A stretch of 21,552 nt of DNA from CAXSDR01 sp964236445 (GTDB lineage: Bacteria > Actinomycetota > Actinomycetes > Motilibacterales > Motilibacteraceae). The DNA lies in NCBI GenBank assembly GCA_964236445.1, contig CAXSDR010000064.1, positions 1 to 21,552 on the forward strand. The letters run 5' to 3'. The notes below the pieces were generated by a model, which worked only from the letters and a program-made list of their open reading frames with translations, was not told the DNA's origin and ran no database searches. Numbering within the stretch: the stretch's first letter is position 1; each line of letters begins with the position of its first letter. A program made the position numbers and the translations under genes. Shown piece by piece: positions 6,959 to 14,489 of the stretch.

Positions 6959-6964
6959 TTGACA
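6959..6964 (+). promoter_or_regulatory. possible -35 box for ppk2
   Basis: TTGACA is present on the plus strand in the 71-bp gap between the divergent DUF1349 and ppk2 genes. A good -10 at 16-18 bases is not obvious, so the call is weak. Confidence 0.3.
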
Positions 6965-7020
6965 TGGCAGCGTGCCGCATCGGTGGTGAGAGATCGTTCG
7001 ACGGAGGGTACGACCAGCAC

Positions 7021-7959
7021 ATGACCTTCAACCTGCAGCGCGCGCTCGAGCAGAGTGACCTGGTCGAGGAGCTCGGCGAGCTGCGGGTGGACGACAGTGA
7101 CGACGACGACCCGGTGCTGCTCAAGGCCGACGGCTCGCCCATCGACACGTGGCTGGAGGACTTTCCCTACCACCACCGCATGCACCGCAGCGACTACGAC
7201 CGCAGCAAGCGGCTGCTGCAGATCGAGCTGCTCAAGATGCAGTACTGGGTGAAGGAGACCGGCCAGCGCGTCGCCATCGTCTTCGAGGGACGCGACGCTG
7301 CCGGCAAGGGCGGCACCATCAAGCGTTTCATCGAGCACCTCAATCCGCGCGGCTCACGGGTCGTCGCGCTCGACCGACCGAGCGAGCGCGAGCAGTCGCA
7401 GTGGTATTTCCAGCGCTACGTGCACCATCTGCCCGCCGCTGGCGAGATCGTCCTGTTCGACCGTTCCTGGTACAACCGAGCGGTCGTCGAGCGGGTGATG
7501 GGCTTCTGCACCGACGAGCAATATGTGCAGTTCCTCAAACAGGCGCCGCAGCTCGAGCGCATGTGGGTCGACTCGGGCACCCTGCTCGTGAAGTTCTGGT
7601 TCTCGGTGTCGCGGTCCGAGCAGCGGACGCGCTTCGTCATCCGTCAGATCGATCCCGTACGCCAGTGGAAGCTCTCGCCGACCGATCTGGCCTCGCTGGA
7701 CAAGTGGGACGCCTACACCGCCGCGAAGGAAGCGATGTTCGCCTACACCGACACCGAGCTGGCGCCTTGGACGGTCGTGAAGAGCAACGACAAGAAGCGT
7801 GCTCGCACCGAGGCGATGCGCCACGTGTTGAGCACGATCGACTACGCGGACAAGGACCTCGAGCAGGTCGGCACCCCCGATCCGTTGATCGTCGGCCCCG
7901 CCTCCCAGGTCTTCGAGCGTGACGAGCAGGTGGAGCGCCCCTTCCGGCTGCCGACCTGA
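7021..7959 (+). CDS. ppk2: polyphosphate kinase 2 (PPK2)
   Basis: A 312-residue PPK2 enzyme, which moves phosphate between polyphosphate and nucleotides (commonly using polyP to phosphorylate NDPs or NMPs). Walker A EGRDAAGKGGTIKRF begins at 89, the Walker B segment LFDRSWYNR is at 145-153, and the lid region SRSEQRTRF is at about 197-205. DPVRQWKLSP and the lysine/arginine-rich NDKKRAR are typical of the family. The single-domain length and KLSP motif suit the one-domain class I type. The start is ATG 7021, with GGAGGG about 12 bases upstream; an earlier GTG at 6934 would overlap the divergent gene and adds unconserved residues. An acidic run DDSDDDD lies at 24-30. It probably acts in the cytoplasm in energy or polyP homeostasis. 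Donor and acceptor preference cannot be read here. Confidence 0.95.
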   Translation: MTFNLQRALEQSDLVEELGELRVDDSDDDDPVLLKADGSPIDTWLEDFPYHHRMHRSDYDRSKRLLQIELLKMQYWVKETGQRVAIVFEGRDAAGKGGTIKRFIEHLNPRGSRVVALDRPSEREQSQWYFQRYVHHLPAAGEIVLFDRSWYNRAVVERVMGFCTDEQYVQFLKQAPQLERMWVDSGTLLVKFWFSVSRSEQRTRFVIRQIDPVRQWKLSPTDLASLDKWDAYTAAKEAMFAYTDTELAPWTVVKSNDKKRARTEAMRHVLSTIDYADKDLEQVGTPDPLIVGPASQVFERDEQVERPFRLPT

Positions 7960-7968
7960 GGACTGCGG

Positions 7969-7980
7969 CAGGATCAGGCC
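7969..7980 (+). promoter_or_regulatory. putative leaderless -10 element for the Gfo/Idh gene
   Basis: CAGGAT at 7969-7974 is followed by six bases and ATG 7981. No ribosome binding site precedes the ATG, so leaderless translation is plausible. It lies within the 21 bases after the ppk2 stop. Confidence 0.35.
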
Positions 7981-9039
7981 ATGACGGAGAAAGCACCGCT
8001 GCGTACGGCGCTGATCGGCTACGGCCTCGCCGGATCCACTTTTCACGCTCCCTTTCTCGAGACGGTGACCGGGCTGCGGCTCGATGCGGTGGTGACCCGG
8101 GACGCGGAGCGCCGGGCGACCGTGGTCGCGAAGCATCCCACCGCGCGCGTGCTCGACACGGCCGAGGAGATCTGGGACAACCGCGAGGACTTCGACCTCG
8201 TGGTGATCGCGACACCCAACCGCTTCCACGCGTCGCAGGCCGCCGCTGCGATCGATGCCGGTCTTGCGGTGGTCGTCGACAAGCCGCTGGCGGTCACCCC
8301 AGCCGAGGGCGAGCAGCTCGTCGAGGCAGCGCTTGCTCGAGGAATCATGCTGACGGTCTTCCAGAACCGGCGATGGGACGGGAACTTCCTGACGGTGCGT
8401 CGGCTTGTCGAGGACCGAAGCCTGGGTCAGGTGTCGCGTTTCGAGTCGCGCTTCGAGCGCTGGCGGCCCGAGCCGAAGCCCGGTTGGCGTGAGAGCGGCT
8501 CGCCAGACGACGCCGGGGGCCTGCTCTACGACCTCGGCAGCCACCTCGTCGACCAGGCGCTGGTCCTCCTCGGCCCGGTGGTGTCCGTCTATGCCGAGGT
8601 GGATGCGCGCCGACCCACCGTCCAGACCGACGACGACGTCTTCGTGGCGCTGACCCACGCGACCGGCGCCCGATCGCACCTCTGGGCGAGCGCCGTCGCG
8701 GGCCAGCTCGGTCCGCGGTTTCGCGTCCTGGGCAGTGGCGGTGCCTACGTCTGCGAGGGGCACGACCCGCAGGAGGCGGCGCTGCGTGCCGGGGCTGCCC
8801 CTGGCGGCGAAGGGTGGGGTGCGATTGCCGAATCGCACTTCGGGAAATTCGGCGCAGGTGACGACATCCGCGTCGTGCCCACCGAGCCTGGTGCCTATCA
8901 GCGGTTCTACGAGGGGGTGGTCGCCGCCGTGGCCGGCGGTGCCGCTCCTCCGGTGGATGCGGCCGACTCGCTCCTGGGTCTGCGCATCCTCGAGGCCGCC
9001 CGCAGCTCGGCTGCCACAGGTCAGACGGTGTCGCTATGA
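7981..9039 (+). CDS. Gfo/Idh/MocA family oxidoreductase
   Basis: A 352-residue NAD(P)-dependent dehydrogenase of the Gfo/Idh/MocA family. The Rossmann nucleotide-binding motif GYGLAGS is at 13-19, ATPNRFH at 77-83, and the family signature lysine lies in DKPLAV (100-105, the usual EKP motif as DKP). DLGSHLVDQAL (184-194) supplies the histidine and aspartate usually found in the catalytic region. The substrate, probably a sugar, inositol or similar polyol, cannot be determined. It lies 21 bases after ppk2 but has its own probable leaderless promoter. The length is normal for the family and nothing looks damaged. Confidence 0.92.
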   Translation: MTEKAPLRTALIGYGLAGSTFHAPFLETVTGLRLDAVVTRDAERRATVVAKHPTARVLDTAEEIWDNREDFDLVVIATPNRFHASQAAAAIDAGLAVVVDKPLAVTPAEGEQLVEAALARGIMLTVFQNRRWDGNFLTVRRLVEDRSLGQVSRFESRFERWRPEPKPGWRESGSPDDAGGLLYDLGSHLVDQALVLLGPVVSVYAEVDARRPTVQTDDDVFVALTHATGARSHLWASAVAGQLGPRFRVLGSGGAYVCEGHDPQEAALRAGAAPGGEGWGAIAESHFGKFGAGDDIRVVPTEPGAYQRFYEGVVAAVAGGAAPPVDAADSLLGLRILEAARSSAATGQTVSL

Positions 9040-9161
9040 AAGCCCGCACTACACGAGGCCGACGCCGTCGCCCGCGAGACGCTTGTCGACCACGACCGCT
9101 GCACTGCCGGTGAGAATGGCAGCTGCGGCAGGCCGGATGAGGTCTGGGATCGGGCACGGAG

Positions 9162-9896
9162 CTAGCCGACGGGGGCCTTGGCCGGCGCGTGCAGGTCCAG
9201 CAGCTGCTGGCCCGAGAGCTCCGCGACGTGGCGCATCACCAGGTCCGTGACCTGCCGGCGGGCGCGCGCACTCGTGGCCTGTCCGGTGAACTCGCGCAGG
9301 TCCAGCGGATCGCCGAAGCGGATGGTGATGCGGTGCAGCGTGGGCACCTTGCGGCCTGGTGGCAGCACGTGCTCGGTGCCGATCATGGCGACGGGAATGA
9401 CGGGTGCACCCGACATGAGGGCGAGCCAGGCCACGCCCGTACGTCCCTTGTAGAGACGGCCGTCGGGGGAGCGGGTGCCTTCGGGATAGATGCAGAACGC
9501 TCCGCCCTTGCGGACGAGCTCGAGGCTGAGGTCCATCGCGTCGAGGGCGTCACGGCCGACGCCGCGCTTGACCGGGATCTGCCGCCGGTAGGTCATCCAC
9601 CGGCGCGACAGCCGCCCACGCAGCGACCGGCCGGTGAAGTACTCAGCCTTGGCCATGAACGTGACATGCCGGTCGAGCATGAAGGGCAGGAAATAGGAGT
9701 CCAGCACCGAGAGATGGTTCGACGCGAGGATCACCGGCCCCGACAGCGGGACGTTCTGCACCCCCTCGATCCTGACCCGCCAGACCAGACGGATGATCAT
9801 GCGGATGCTGCGCACGAAGGCAGCGCGAGACGGGCTGCGGGGCGGAGGCGGCTGCACGAACGAGATGTCTACACGGTCGGCCCGGGGTCGTCTCAT
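9162..9896 (-). CDS. 1-acyl-sn-glycerol-3-phosphate acyltransferase family protein (PlsC-like)
   Basis: A 244-residue lysophospholipid acyltransferase domain protein. The catalytic HX4D motif is NHLSVLD (His61, Asp66). PEGTRSPDG (138-146) is the glycerol-phosphate-binding block, and PVIPVAMIGTEHVLPPG follows. Members transfer a fatty acyl group to lysophosphatidic acid or a related acceptor at the inner membrane face. The start is ATG 9896, with GGGGAAG upstream. It diverges from the acyl-ACP desaturase across only 60 bp holding a palindrome, so the two are probably co-regulated in lipid synthesis. A second PlsC-type domain occurs at 16801. Confidence 0.92.
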   Translation of the reverse strand: MRRPRADRVDISFVQPPPPRSPSRAAFVRSIRMIIRLVWRVRIEGVQNVPLSGPVILASNHLSVLDSYFLPFMLDRHVTFMAKAEYFTGRSLRGRLSRRWMTYRRQIPVKRGVGRDALDAMDLSLELVRKGGAFCIYPEGTRSPDGRLYKGRTGVAWLALMSGAPVIPVAMIGTEHVLPPGRKVPTLHRITIRFGDPLDLREFTGQATSARARRQVTDLVMRHVAELSGQQLLDLHAPAKAPVG

Positions 9897-9918
9897 GGCG
9901 GCTTCCCCGACAACTTGC

Positions 9919-9936
9919 TACGGTTACGTAACCGTA
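9919..9936. promoter_or_regulatory. 18-bp perfect palindrome, probable repressor operator
   Basis: TACGGTTACGTAACCGTA is a perfect inverted repeat. It lies in the 60-bp divergent region, 20 bases before the desaturase GTG and 22 bases from the acyltransferase start. Size and symmetry fit a TetR-family operator, a common arrangement for actinobacterial fatty-acid desaturase genes. The regulator is not in the window. Confidence 0.7.
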
Positions 9937-9956
9937 AGAGGCTCCCGGAGGTACGC

Positions 9957-10952
9957 GTGGCTCAGTCCGACCCCACCACAGTCCAGCTGCTGCACGCGCT
10001 GGAGCCCGTGGTGGAGCAGAACCTCGAGCGTCACATCACTGTGGCGCAGGAGTGGATGCCGCACGACTACATCCCCTGGAGCGAGGCGACGAACTTCGAC
10101 GGGTTGATGGGCGGCGTCGCATGGGACCCCGCGCAGTCGCGGGTGTCGGAGACGGCGCGTACGGCGCTCGTGGTCAATCTTCTGACCGAGGACAACCTGC
10201 CGAGCTACCACTTCGAGATAGCGACGGTCTTCGGTCGTGACGGCGCATGGGGCGAGTGGACGCACCGCTGGACGGCGGAGGAGGGCCGGCACGCGATCGC
10301 CATCCGGGACTATCTGCTGGCGACGCGGGCGGTCGACCCGGTGGCGCTGGAGCGGGCGCGCATGTCGCACATGGGGCAGGGTTTTGAGACCAAGCAGGAC
10401 GAAGACCTCCTGCGTTCCGTCGCCTACGTCTCCTTCCAGGAGCTGGCGACCCGGGTCTCGCACCGCAACACGGGCAAGTTCACCGAGGACCCGATGTGCG
10501 ACCAGCTGCTGCAGCGCGTCGCCAAGGACGAGAACCTGCACATGATCTTCTATCGCAACCTGCTCTCGGCGGCGTTCGAGCTCGAGCCGAGCAGGACGAT
10601 GCGGGCGGTGACCGAGGTCGTGCGCAACTTCGAGATGCCGGGCTCGACGATCGAGGACTTCGGCCGCAAGGCCATGCAGATCGCGGTCGCTGGCATCTAC
10701 GACGTGCGCATCCATCATGACGAGGTGCTGTCCCCGGTGCTGCGGCACTGGAAGGTGTGGGACCTTCAGGATCTCGACGCTGACGGCGAGGCAGCCCGGG
10801 AGGAGCTCGCCCAGATGATGACCAGGCTCGACACGCAGGCCAAGCGGTTCGAGGAGAAGCGCGACGCCCTGCGCGCCCGACTCATCGACAAGGCCGAGAA
10901 GGCGAAGATCGCCGAGCTGGCCGCCGAGCAGGTGGCCCACCCCCTTCCATGA
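9957..10952 (+). CDS. acyl-ACP desaturase (soluble diiron, FA_desaturase_2 family)
   Basis: A 331-residue soluble acyl-carrier-protein desaturase, which introduces a double bond into an acyl-ACP using a diiron centre, O2 and ferredoxin. Probable iron ligands: Glu78 in LLTEDNLPSYH, Glu108/His112 in EEGRH (108-112), Glu162 in QELATR, and Glu192/His195 in DENLH (191-195). The start is GTG 9957, five bases after GGAGG (9947-9951); the much longer open frame to 9189 is antisense to the acyltransferase gene and rejected. The last 40 residues are a charged, probably coiled helix (about 280-325). The stop falls in the left arm of a long hairpin shared with the convergent gene. Confidence 0.94.
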   Translation: MAQSDPTTVQLLHALEPVVEQNLERHITVAQEWMPHDYIPWSEATNFDGLMGGVAWDPAQSRVSETARTALVVNLLTEDNLPSYHFEIATVFGRDGAWGEWTHRWTAEEGRHAIAIRDYLLATRAVDPVALERARMSHMGQGFETKQDEDLLRSVAYVSFQELATRVSHRNTGKFTEDPMCDQLLQRVAKDENLHMIFYRNLLSAAFELEPSRTMRAVTEVVRNFEMPGSTIEDFGRKAMQIAVAGIYDVRIHHDEVLSPVLRHWKVWDLQDLDADGEAAREELAQMMTRLDTQAKRFEEKRDALRARLIDKAEKAKIAELAAEQVAHPLP

Positions 10953-11008
10953 TCATGAGCAGCTCCGTTGCGAGAGCAGCAACGGGCCTGCTCATGATCA
11001 TGGAAGGG
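10942..11008. terminator. bidirectional hairpin between convergent genes
   Basis: The left arm (10942-10962) and right arm (10988-11008) are perfectly complementary over 21 bases (CCCTTCCATGA at the outer left end). Inside, CCGTTGC (10965-10971) pairs with GCAACGG (10979-10985) around a seven-base loop, with one C-C mismatch and a G-T wobble between the two stems. Each arm carries the Leu-Pro-stop codons of one convergent gene. No T-run follows, so termination would be of the T-poor actinobacterial type. Confidence 0.8.
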
Positions 11009-12026
11009 CGGCGCGGACGAGGGGCGCCACCTCGGTGCCCAGCAGCTCGATGGCCCGCAGCACGTCCTTGTGCGGAAGTGTCCCGACGCTGACGTGCAGC
11101 ATGAAGCGCTCGATGCCGAGGATCTCGCGCATCATGAGGATCTTGTCGGCCACGGTGCGGGGGTCACCGATGACGAGCGAGCCCGCGGGTCCGGCCATCG
11201 CATCGAACGCCTGCGCAGTCACGGGGCTCCAGCCGCGCTCGCGGCCCACCGCGGTCATGGTGGTGCGGTAGGACGGGTAGAACTCTGCCTTGGCGCGCTC
11301 CGTCGTGTCGGCGACGAAGCCGTGCGCGTGCACTGCCAGTGGCGCGCTGCTCGCGTCGTGGCCGCCGTGAGCCAGGGCCCGGCGGTGCAGGTCTGCCAGC
11401 GGAGCGAACTGCGCCGGCTGACCGCCGATGATCCCGAGGGTGACGGGGAGCCCTAGGACGCCGGCGCGCACGATCGACTCCGGGTTGCCGCCCACCGCGA
11501 TCCACACCGGCAGCGGGTCCTGCTGCGGCCGCGGATAGACCGCCTGGTCGACGAGCGGCGCGCGGAAACTCCCCTCCCACGTCACCCGCTCGTTGTCGCG
11601 CAGTGCCAGGAGGAGGCCCAGCTTCTCGACGAACAGCGCGTCATAGTCCGCGAGGTCATAGCCGAACAGCGGAAACGACTCGGTGAACGAGCCGCGCCCG
11701 GCCATGAGCTCTGCCCTGCCCGAAGACAGCAGGTCCAGCGTGGCGAAGTCCTGGAAGACGCGCACCGGGTCGGCGGAGGAGAGCACGGTGACCGCGCTCG
11801 TGAGCCGGATGCGCGACGTACGCGCGGCGGCGGCGGCCAGCACCATCGCCGGGGCCGACGCGGCGAAGTCGGCCCGGTGGTGCTCACCGATGCCGTAGAC
11901 ATCCAGCCCCACCTGCTCGGCGAGCTCGACCTCCTCGACGACGTCGCGCAGGCGCTCACCGTGAGAGATGGTGTGGCCGTCCGGGTCCGGATAGGTCTCG
12001 GCGAAGGTGGTGATGCCCAGTTCCAC
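10998..12026 (-). CDS. LLM class flavin-dependent oxidoreductase (luciferase-like)
   Basis: A 342-residue luciferase-like monooxygenase. It begins MELGITTFAETYPDP; the segments GLDVYGIGEHHRADF (40-54), SRIRLTSAVTVLSSADPVRVFQDFATLD (about 71-98) and GRAELMAGRGSFTESF belong to the family, as does VWIAVGGNPESIVRAG. Such enzymes use FMN or F420; which one is not evident. The substrate is unknown. The start is GTG 12026, with GAGAGG about eight bases upstream. The gene is on the same strand as the SGNH hydrolase, 70 bases downstream of it, and could be cotranscribed. Its stop sits in the right arm of the convergent hairpin. Confidence 0.9.
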   Translation of the reverse strand: MELGITTFAETYPDPDGHTISHGERLRDVVEEVELAEQVGLDVYGIGEHHRADFAASAPAMVLAAAAARTSRIRLTSAVTVLSSADPVRVFQDFATLDLLSSGRAELMAGRGSFTESFPLFGYDLADYDALFVEKLGLLLALRDNERVTWEGSFRAPLVDQAVYPRPQQDPLPVWIAVGGNPESIVRAGVLGLPVTLGIIGGQPAQFAPLADLHRRALAHGGHDASSAPLAVHAHGFVADTTERAKAEFYPSYRTTMTAVGRERGWSPVTAQAFDAMAGPAGSLVIGDPRTVADKILMMREILGIERFMLHVSVGTLPHKDVLRAIELLGTEVAPLVRAALP

Positions 12027-12096
12027 GGTGTGCGCCTCTCGAGTCGGGTCGTTCCGCCTGCAAACAGCGGCGGCCCTCGCCGTCTTCCCCGCGTCG

Positions 12097-12867
12097 CTAT
12101 GTGGGGCGTACGCGCGTGGGCACCGGCCGCTTGGCCGTCACGCCGGCGCTGGGCGACTCGCGCCGCAGGCCGCGCATGACGTAGGGACCGAGGTGGTCGC
12201 GCAGCCACCGCGCCTGGGAAGCCGCGCGCGCCAGCGACGTCGTGATCGGCTCAGGGCCGAGCGGCGCGGCCCAGTCGCCGGAGGCTCCGTGCAGGCCGAG
12301 CACCTCGGCGCACCCTGCGGCGATCCTGCGATGACCTTCCGTGTTGGCGTGCAACCGGTCCACCGACCACAGCCGCGGGTCCCCGCCCAGCGCGACCGGC
12401 TCGAGCTCCAGCAGGTGCACCCCGTGGCGTGCCGCGGCCGCTCGGGTGGCCGCGTTGAGGGCGAAGACCCGTGGTCGAAGGGGGCGCACGAGCGGGCTGA
12501 GCCGGATCGGATCAGGCTGCGTGTAGGTGATCACCTGCGCACCGGTCGCCCGCAACGCGGCGAACATCTCCTCCAGCCGCCGCTGCAGCAGCGCCGGGTC
12601 GAAGCGGGGGCGGAGCAGGTCGTTCACGCCGCACAGCAGGGCCACGACGTCAGGTGCGAGGGCGACCGCAGCGGCAAGCTGCTCCGCGATGACGTCGGGC
12701 GCGGTCTTGCCCCGGAGCGCGAGGTTCGCATAGAAGACGTCGGGCCGGTCGTCCGCCAGGTGCTGGGCAAGGCGGTCGCACCAGCCGACGAACCCGCCTC
12801 GACCGTCGGGGTCGTCGAGGCCCTCGACACTGCTGTCGCCCAGCGCGACGAAAGTCGTGCGGCTCAC
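12097..12867 (-). CDS. SGNH/GDSL-family hydrolase
   Basis: A 256-residue SGNH hydrolase (esterase/lipase fold). The nucleophile block is FVALGDSSVEG (Ser12), block III is GVND (80-83), and block V is DRLH (Asp170, His173). I chose GTG 12867, which overlaps the TGA of the upstream GST-like gene by GTGA and places the GDS motif at residue 10, as usual. The ATG at 12948 would add 27 unconserved residues inside the upstream gene. There is no signal peptide. The acyl substrate is unknown. The C-terminus is arginine/proline rich. It is translationally coupled to the GST-like gene, so the two may act in one process (inference). Confidence 0.88.
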   Translation of the reverse strand: MSRTTFVALGDSSVEGLDDPDGRGGFVGWCDRLAQHLADDRPDVFYANLALRGKTAPDVIAEQLAAAVALAPDVVALLCGVNDLLRPRFDPALLQRRLEEMFAALRATGAQVITYTQPDPIRLSPLVRPLRPRVFALNAATRAAAARHGVHLLELEPVALGGDPRLWSVDRLHANTEGHRRIAAGCAEVLGLHGASGDWAAPLGPEPITTSLARAASQARWLRDHLGPYVMRGLRRESPSAGVTAKRPVPTRVRPT

Positions 12868-13838
12868 GCGTTCGGCGACCGCGTCGGTGCCGTACCGTCG
12901 CCGAAGGGTCGTCCGCCGAGCGTCTCCCGCAGGTGCGGCGACCGCCATCCGGCGGCGCCCGGTCCGGCGGGCACGATGCCCGACGGGTTGATCTCCCGGT
13001 GAACGACGTAGTAGTGCCTCTTGATCTGGTCGAAGTCGACGGTGTCCCCGAAGCCCGGTGTCTGGAACAGGTCACGCGCATACGCCCACAGTGCGGGCAG
13101 CTCGGTGAGCTTGTTGCGATTGCACTTGAAGTGGCCGTGATAGACGGCGTCGAAGCGTACGAGCGAAGTGAAAAGCCGGATATCCGCTTCGGTGATGGTC
13201 TGACCGACGAGATAGCGCCGGGAGGCGAGCCGCGCCTCGAGGACGTCGAGACAGGTGAACAACCGGTCGTAGGCCTCCTCGTAGGCGTTCTGCGCCGTGG
13301 CGAAGCCTGCCTCATAGACGGCGTTGTTCACGTTGCGATAGACGAGCTCGTTGATCTCGTCGATCTCCGGTCGCAGCGCCTCCGGATAGAGGTCGGGTGC
13401 GCCGTCGCGGAAGTACGCGGTCCACTCGGTCTCGAGGTCCACGGTCATCTGCTTGTAGTCATTCGTCACGACGGCGCCGCTCGCCACGTCGACGATGGCC
13501 GGCACGGTGATACCTCGTGAATAGCCGGGCACTGCGCGCTCATAGGCGTCCTTGAGCCTCGCGATACCCAAGACGGGGTCCACAGCTCCCGGGTCGAGGT
13601 CGAACGTCCAGCTGTCCTCGTCGTGCGTGGGCCCCGCGAGTCCGAGCGAGATTGCTTCTTCGAGCCCGAGCAGCCGTCGCACCATGATTGCGCGGCTCGC
13701 CCAGGGGCAGGCGCGTGCAGCGACCAGGCGGTAGCGCCCCGGCCCCGCAGGCCAGCCGCTGGAGCCGTCTGCCGTGATACGCGCATCGAGATAGCGCGAG
13801 TCACGGGCATAGCTGCCGTCCGTCGTCGTGTCGGCCAT
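12864..13838 (-). CDS. glutathione S-transferase omega-like / glutathionyl-hydroquinone reductase family protein
   Basis: A 324-residue protein of the Ecm4/YqjG family. The active-site motif is ACPWASRA (43-50, Cys44). GYSRGITVPAIVD, VVTNDYKQM, the helical-domain segment YLVGQTITEADIRLFTSLVRFD and the HFKCNRN region are typical of the family. These enzymes reduce thiol adducts of hydroquinones with glutathione; most actinobacteria make mycothiol instead, so the thiol partner here may be mycothiol (inference). ATG 13838 lies six bases after a TAGGTT box, so translation is probably leaderless. It is divergent from the molybdoenzyme gene at 13890, and its end overlaps the SGNH hydrolase start. 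Confidence 0.9.
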   Translation of the reverse strand: MADTTTDGSYARDSRYLDARITADGSSGWPAGPGRYRLVAARACPWASRAIMVRRLLGLEEAISLGLAGPTHDEDSWTFDLDPGAVDPVLGIARLKDAYERAVPGYSRGITVPAIVDVASGAVVTNDYKQMTVDLETEWTAYFRDGAPDLYPEALRPEIDEINELVYRNVNNAVYEAGFATAQNAYEEAYDRLFTCLDVLEARLASRRYLVGQTITEADIRLFTSLVRFDAVYHGHFKCNRNKLTELPALWAYARDLFQTPGFGDTVDFDQIKRHYYVVHREINPSGIVPAGPGAAGWRSPHLRETLGGRPFGDGTAPTRSPNA

Positions 13839-13851
13839 GCCCAGAACCTAC
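13839..13851 (-). promoter_or_regulatory. putative leaderless promoter -10, minus strand
   Basis: On the minus strand TAGGTT (13851-13846) is followed by six bases and the ATG at 13838. No ribosome binding site is visible. It faces away from the plus-strand -10 at 13878-13883, and the two promoters interlock within 51 bp. Confidence 0.5.
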
Positions 13852-13877
13852 GTCTCGCCGATGCGACGTCGCGCAGC

Positions 13878-13889
13878 TAGCCTGCCCGG
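13878..13889 (+). promoter_or_regulatory. putative leaderless promoter -10, plus strand
   Basis: TAGCCT (13878-13883) is followed by six bases and ATG 13890, with no ribosome binding site. This is the same geometry as the divergent promoter on the other strand. Confidence 0.5.
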
Positions 13890-14489
13890 ATGGGAATCGT
13901 CTCGTCAGGGTTCGGTGGCCGCCGTCGCTCCGAAGGGCCGCTCCTGCCTCCGGGGCAATACCGCGAGGAGGGCTTTCCCGTTCTCTCGGCGGGACCGACT
14001 CCCAGGGTCGCGTTCGAGAGCTGGGAGCTCACCGTCACCGACGACGCGGGGGTCACCCGCCGATGGGACTGGGCGGCGCTGCAGGCGCTGCCGGCCGAGA
14101 ACGTCGTGGTCGACCTGCACTGCGTCACGCAGTGGTCGAAGTTCGGCACCGCCTGGCGCGGTGTGTCGCTCGACCTTCTGCTCGCTGACGTCGAGATGAC
14201 GGCGGCGTACGCGCTGGTCGACTGCTATGGCGGCTACACCACCAATCTGCCGCTTTCCGACCTGCGCGGGGGCAAGGCGTGGATCGCGTTCGGCTACGAC
14301 GGGGGCCCGCTGCATCCCGAGCACGGCGGGCCGGCGCGACTGCTCGTGCCGCACCTCTATCTGTGGAAGAGCGCCAAGTGGGTGCGCGCGATCTCGCTGC
14401 ACCGCGAGGAGAAGCAGGGGTTCTGGGAGCAGCTCGGTTATCACAACTACGGCGACCCGTGGCTCGAGCAGCGCTACGCGGACGAGTGA
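13890..14489 (+). CDS. sulfite oxidase-like molybdopterin-dependent oxidoreductase
   Basis: A 199-residue protein of the oxidoreductase molybdopterin-binding (sulfite oxidase/MsrP) fold. The molybdenum-ligating cysteine is Cys78 in DLHCVTQWSKFGTAWRGV. GGYTTNLPLSDL, GGPLHPEHGGPARLLVPHLYLWKSAKWV and the GFWEQLGYHNYGDPW end are typical of the short cytoplasmic actinobacterial form. No Tat signal is seen; Gly-Gly-Arg-Arg-Arg at 9-13 lacks a following hydrophobic core. The substrate is unknown; sulfite, sulfoxide or another oxo-transfer reaction is possible. It is coupled by a GTGA overlap to a flavin reductase, its likely electron partner. Confidence 0.92.
   Translation: MGIVSSGFGGRRRSEGPLLPPGQYREEGFPVLSAGPTPRVAFESWELTVTDDAGVTRRWDWAALQALPAENVVVDLHCVTQWSKFGTAWRGVSLDLLLADVEMTAAYALVDCYGGYTTNLPLSDLRGGKAWIAFGYDGGPLHPEHGGPARLLVPHLYLWKSAKWVRAISLHREEKQGFWEQLGYHNYGDPWLEQRYADE

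Noticed and set aside
6934..7020. Earlier start for ppk2 at 6934
   Set aside because: It would overlap the divergent DUF1349 start and adds residues absent from PPK2 proteins.
7354..8838. Long minus-strand open frame across ppk2 and the oxidoreductase
   Set aside because: It spans two well-supported plus-strand genes, has no recognisable domain and is His/Arg/Gly rich as shadows are.
9040..9161. Minus-strand peptide-like stretch (IRPAAAAILTGSAAVVVDKRL) in the convergent gap
   Set aside because: It has no start codon with a ribosome binding site and no recognised family. It could be chance or a relic too short to support.
9189..9956. Open frame continuing the desaturase 256 codons upstream to 9189
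   Set aside because: It is antisense to the acyltransferase gene and has no conserved motif. GTG 9957 has a strong GGAGG and gives a normal desaturase N-terminus.
12868..12948. Longer SGNH hydrolase start at 12948
   Set aside because: The extra 27 residues overlap the GST-like gene and are not conserved in character; GTG 12867 gives a GTGA coupling and a normal N-terminus.
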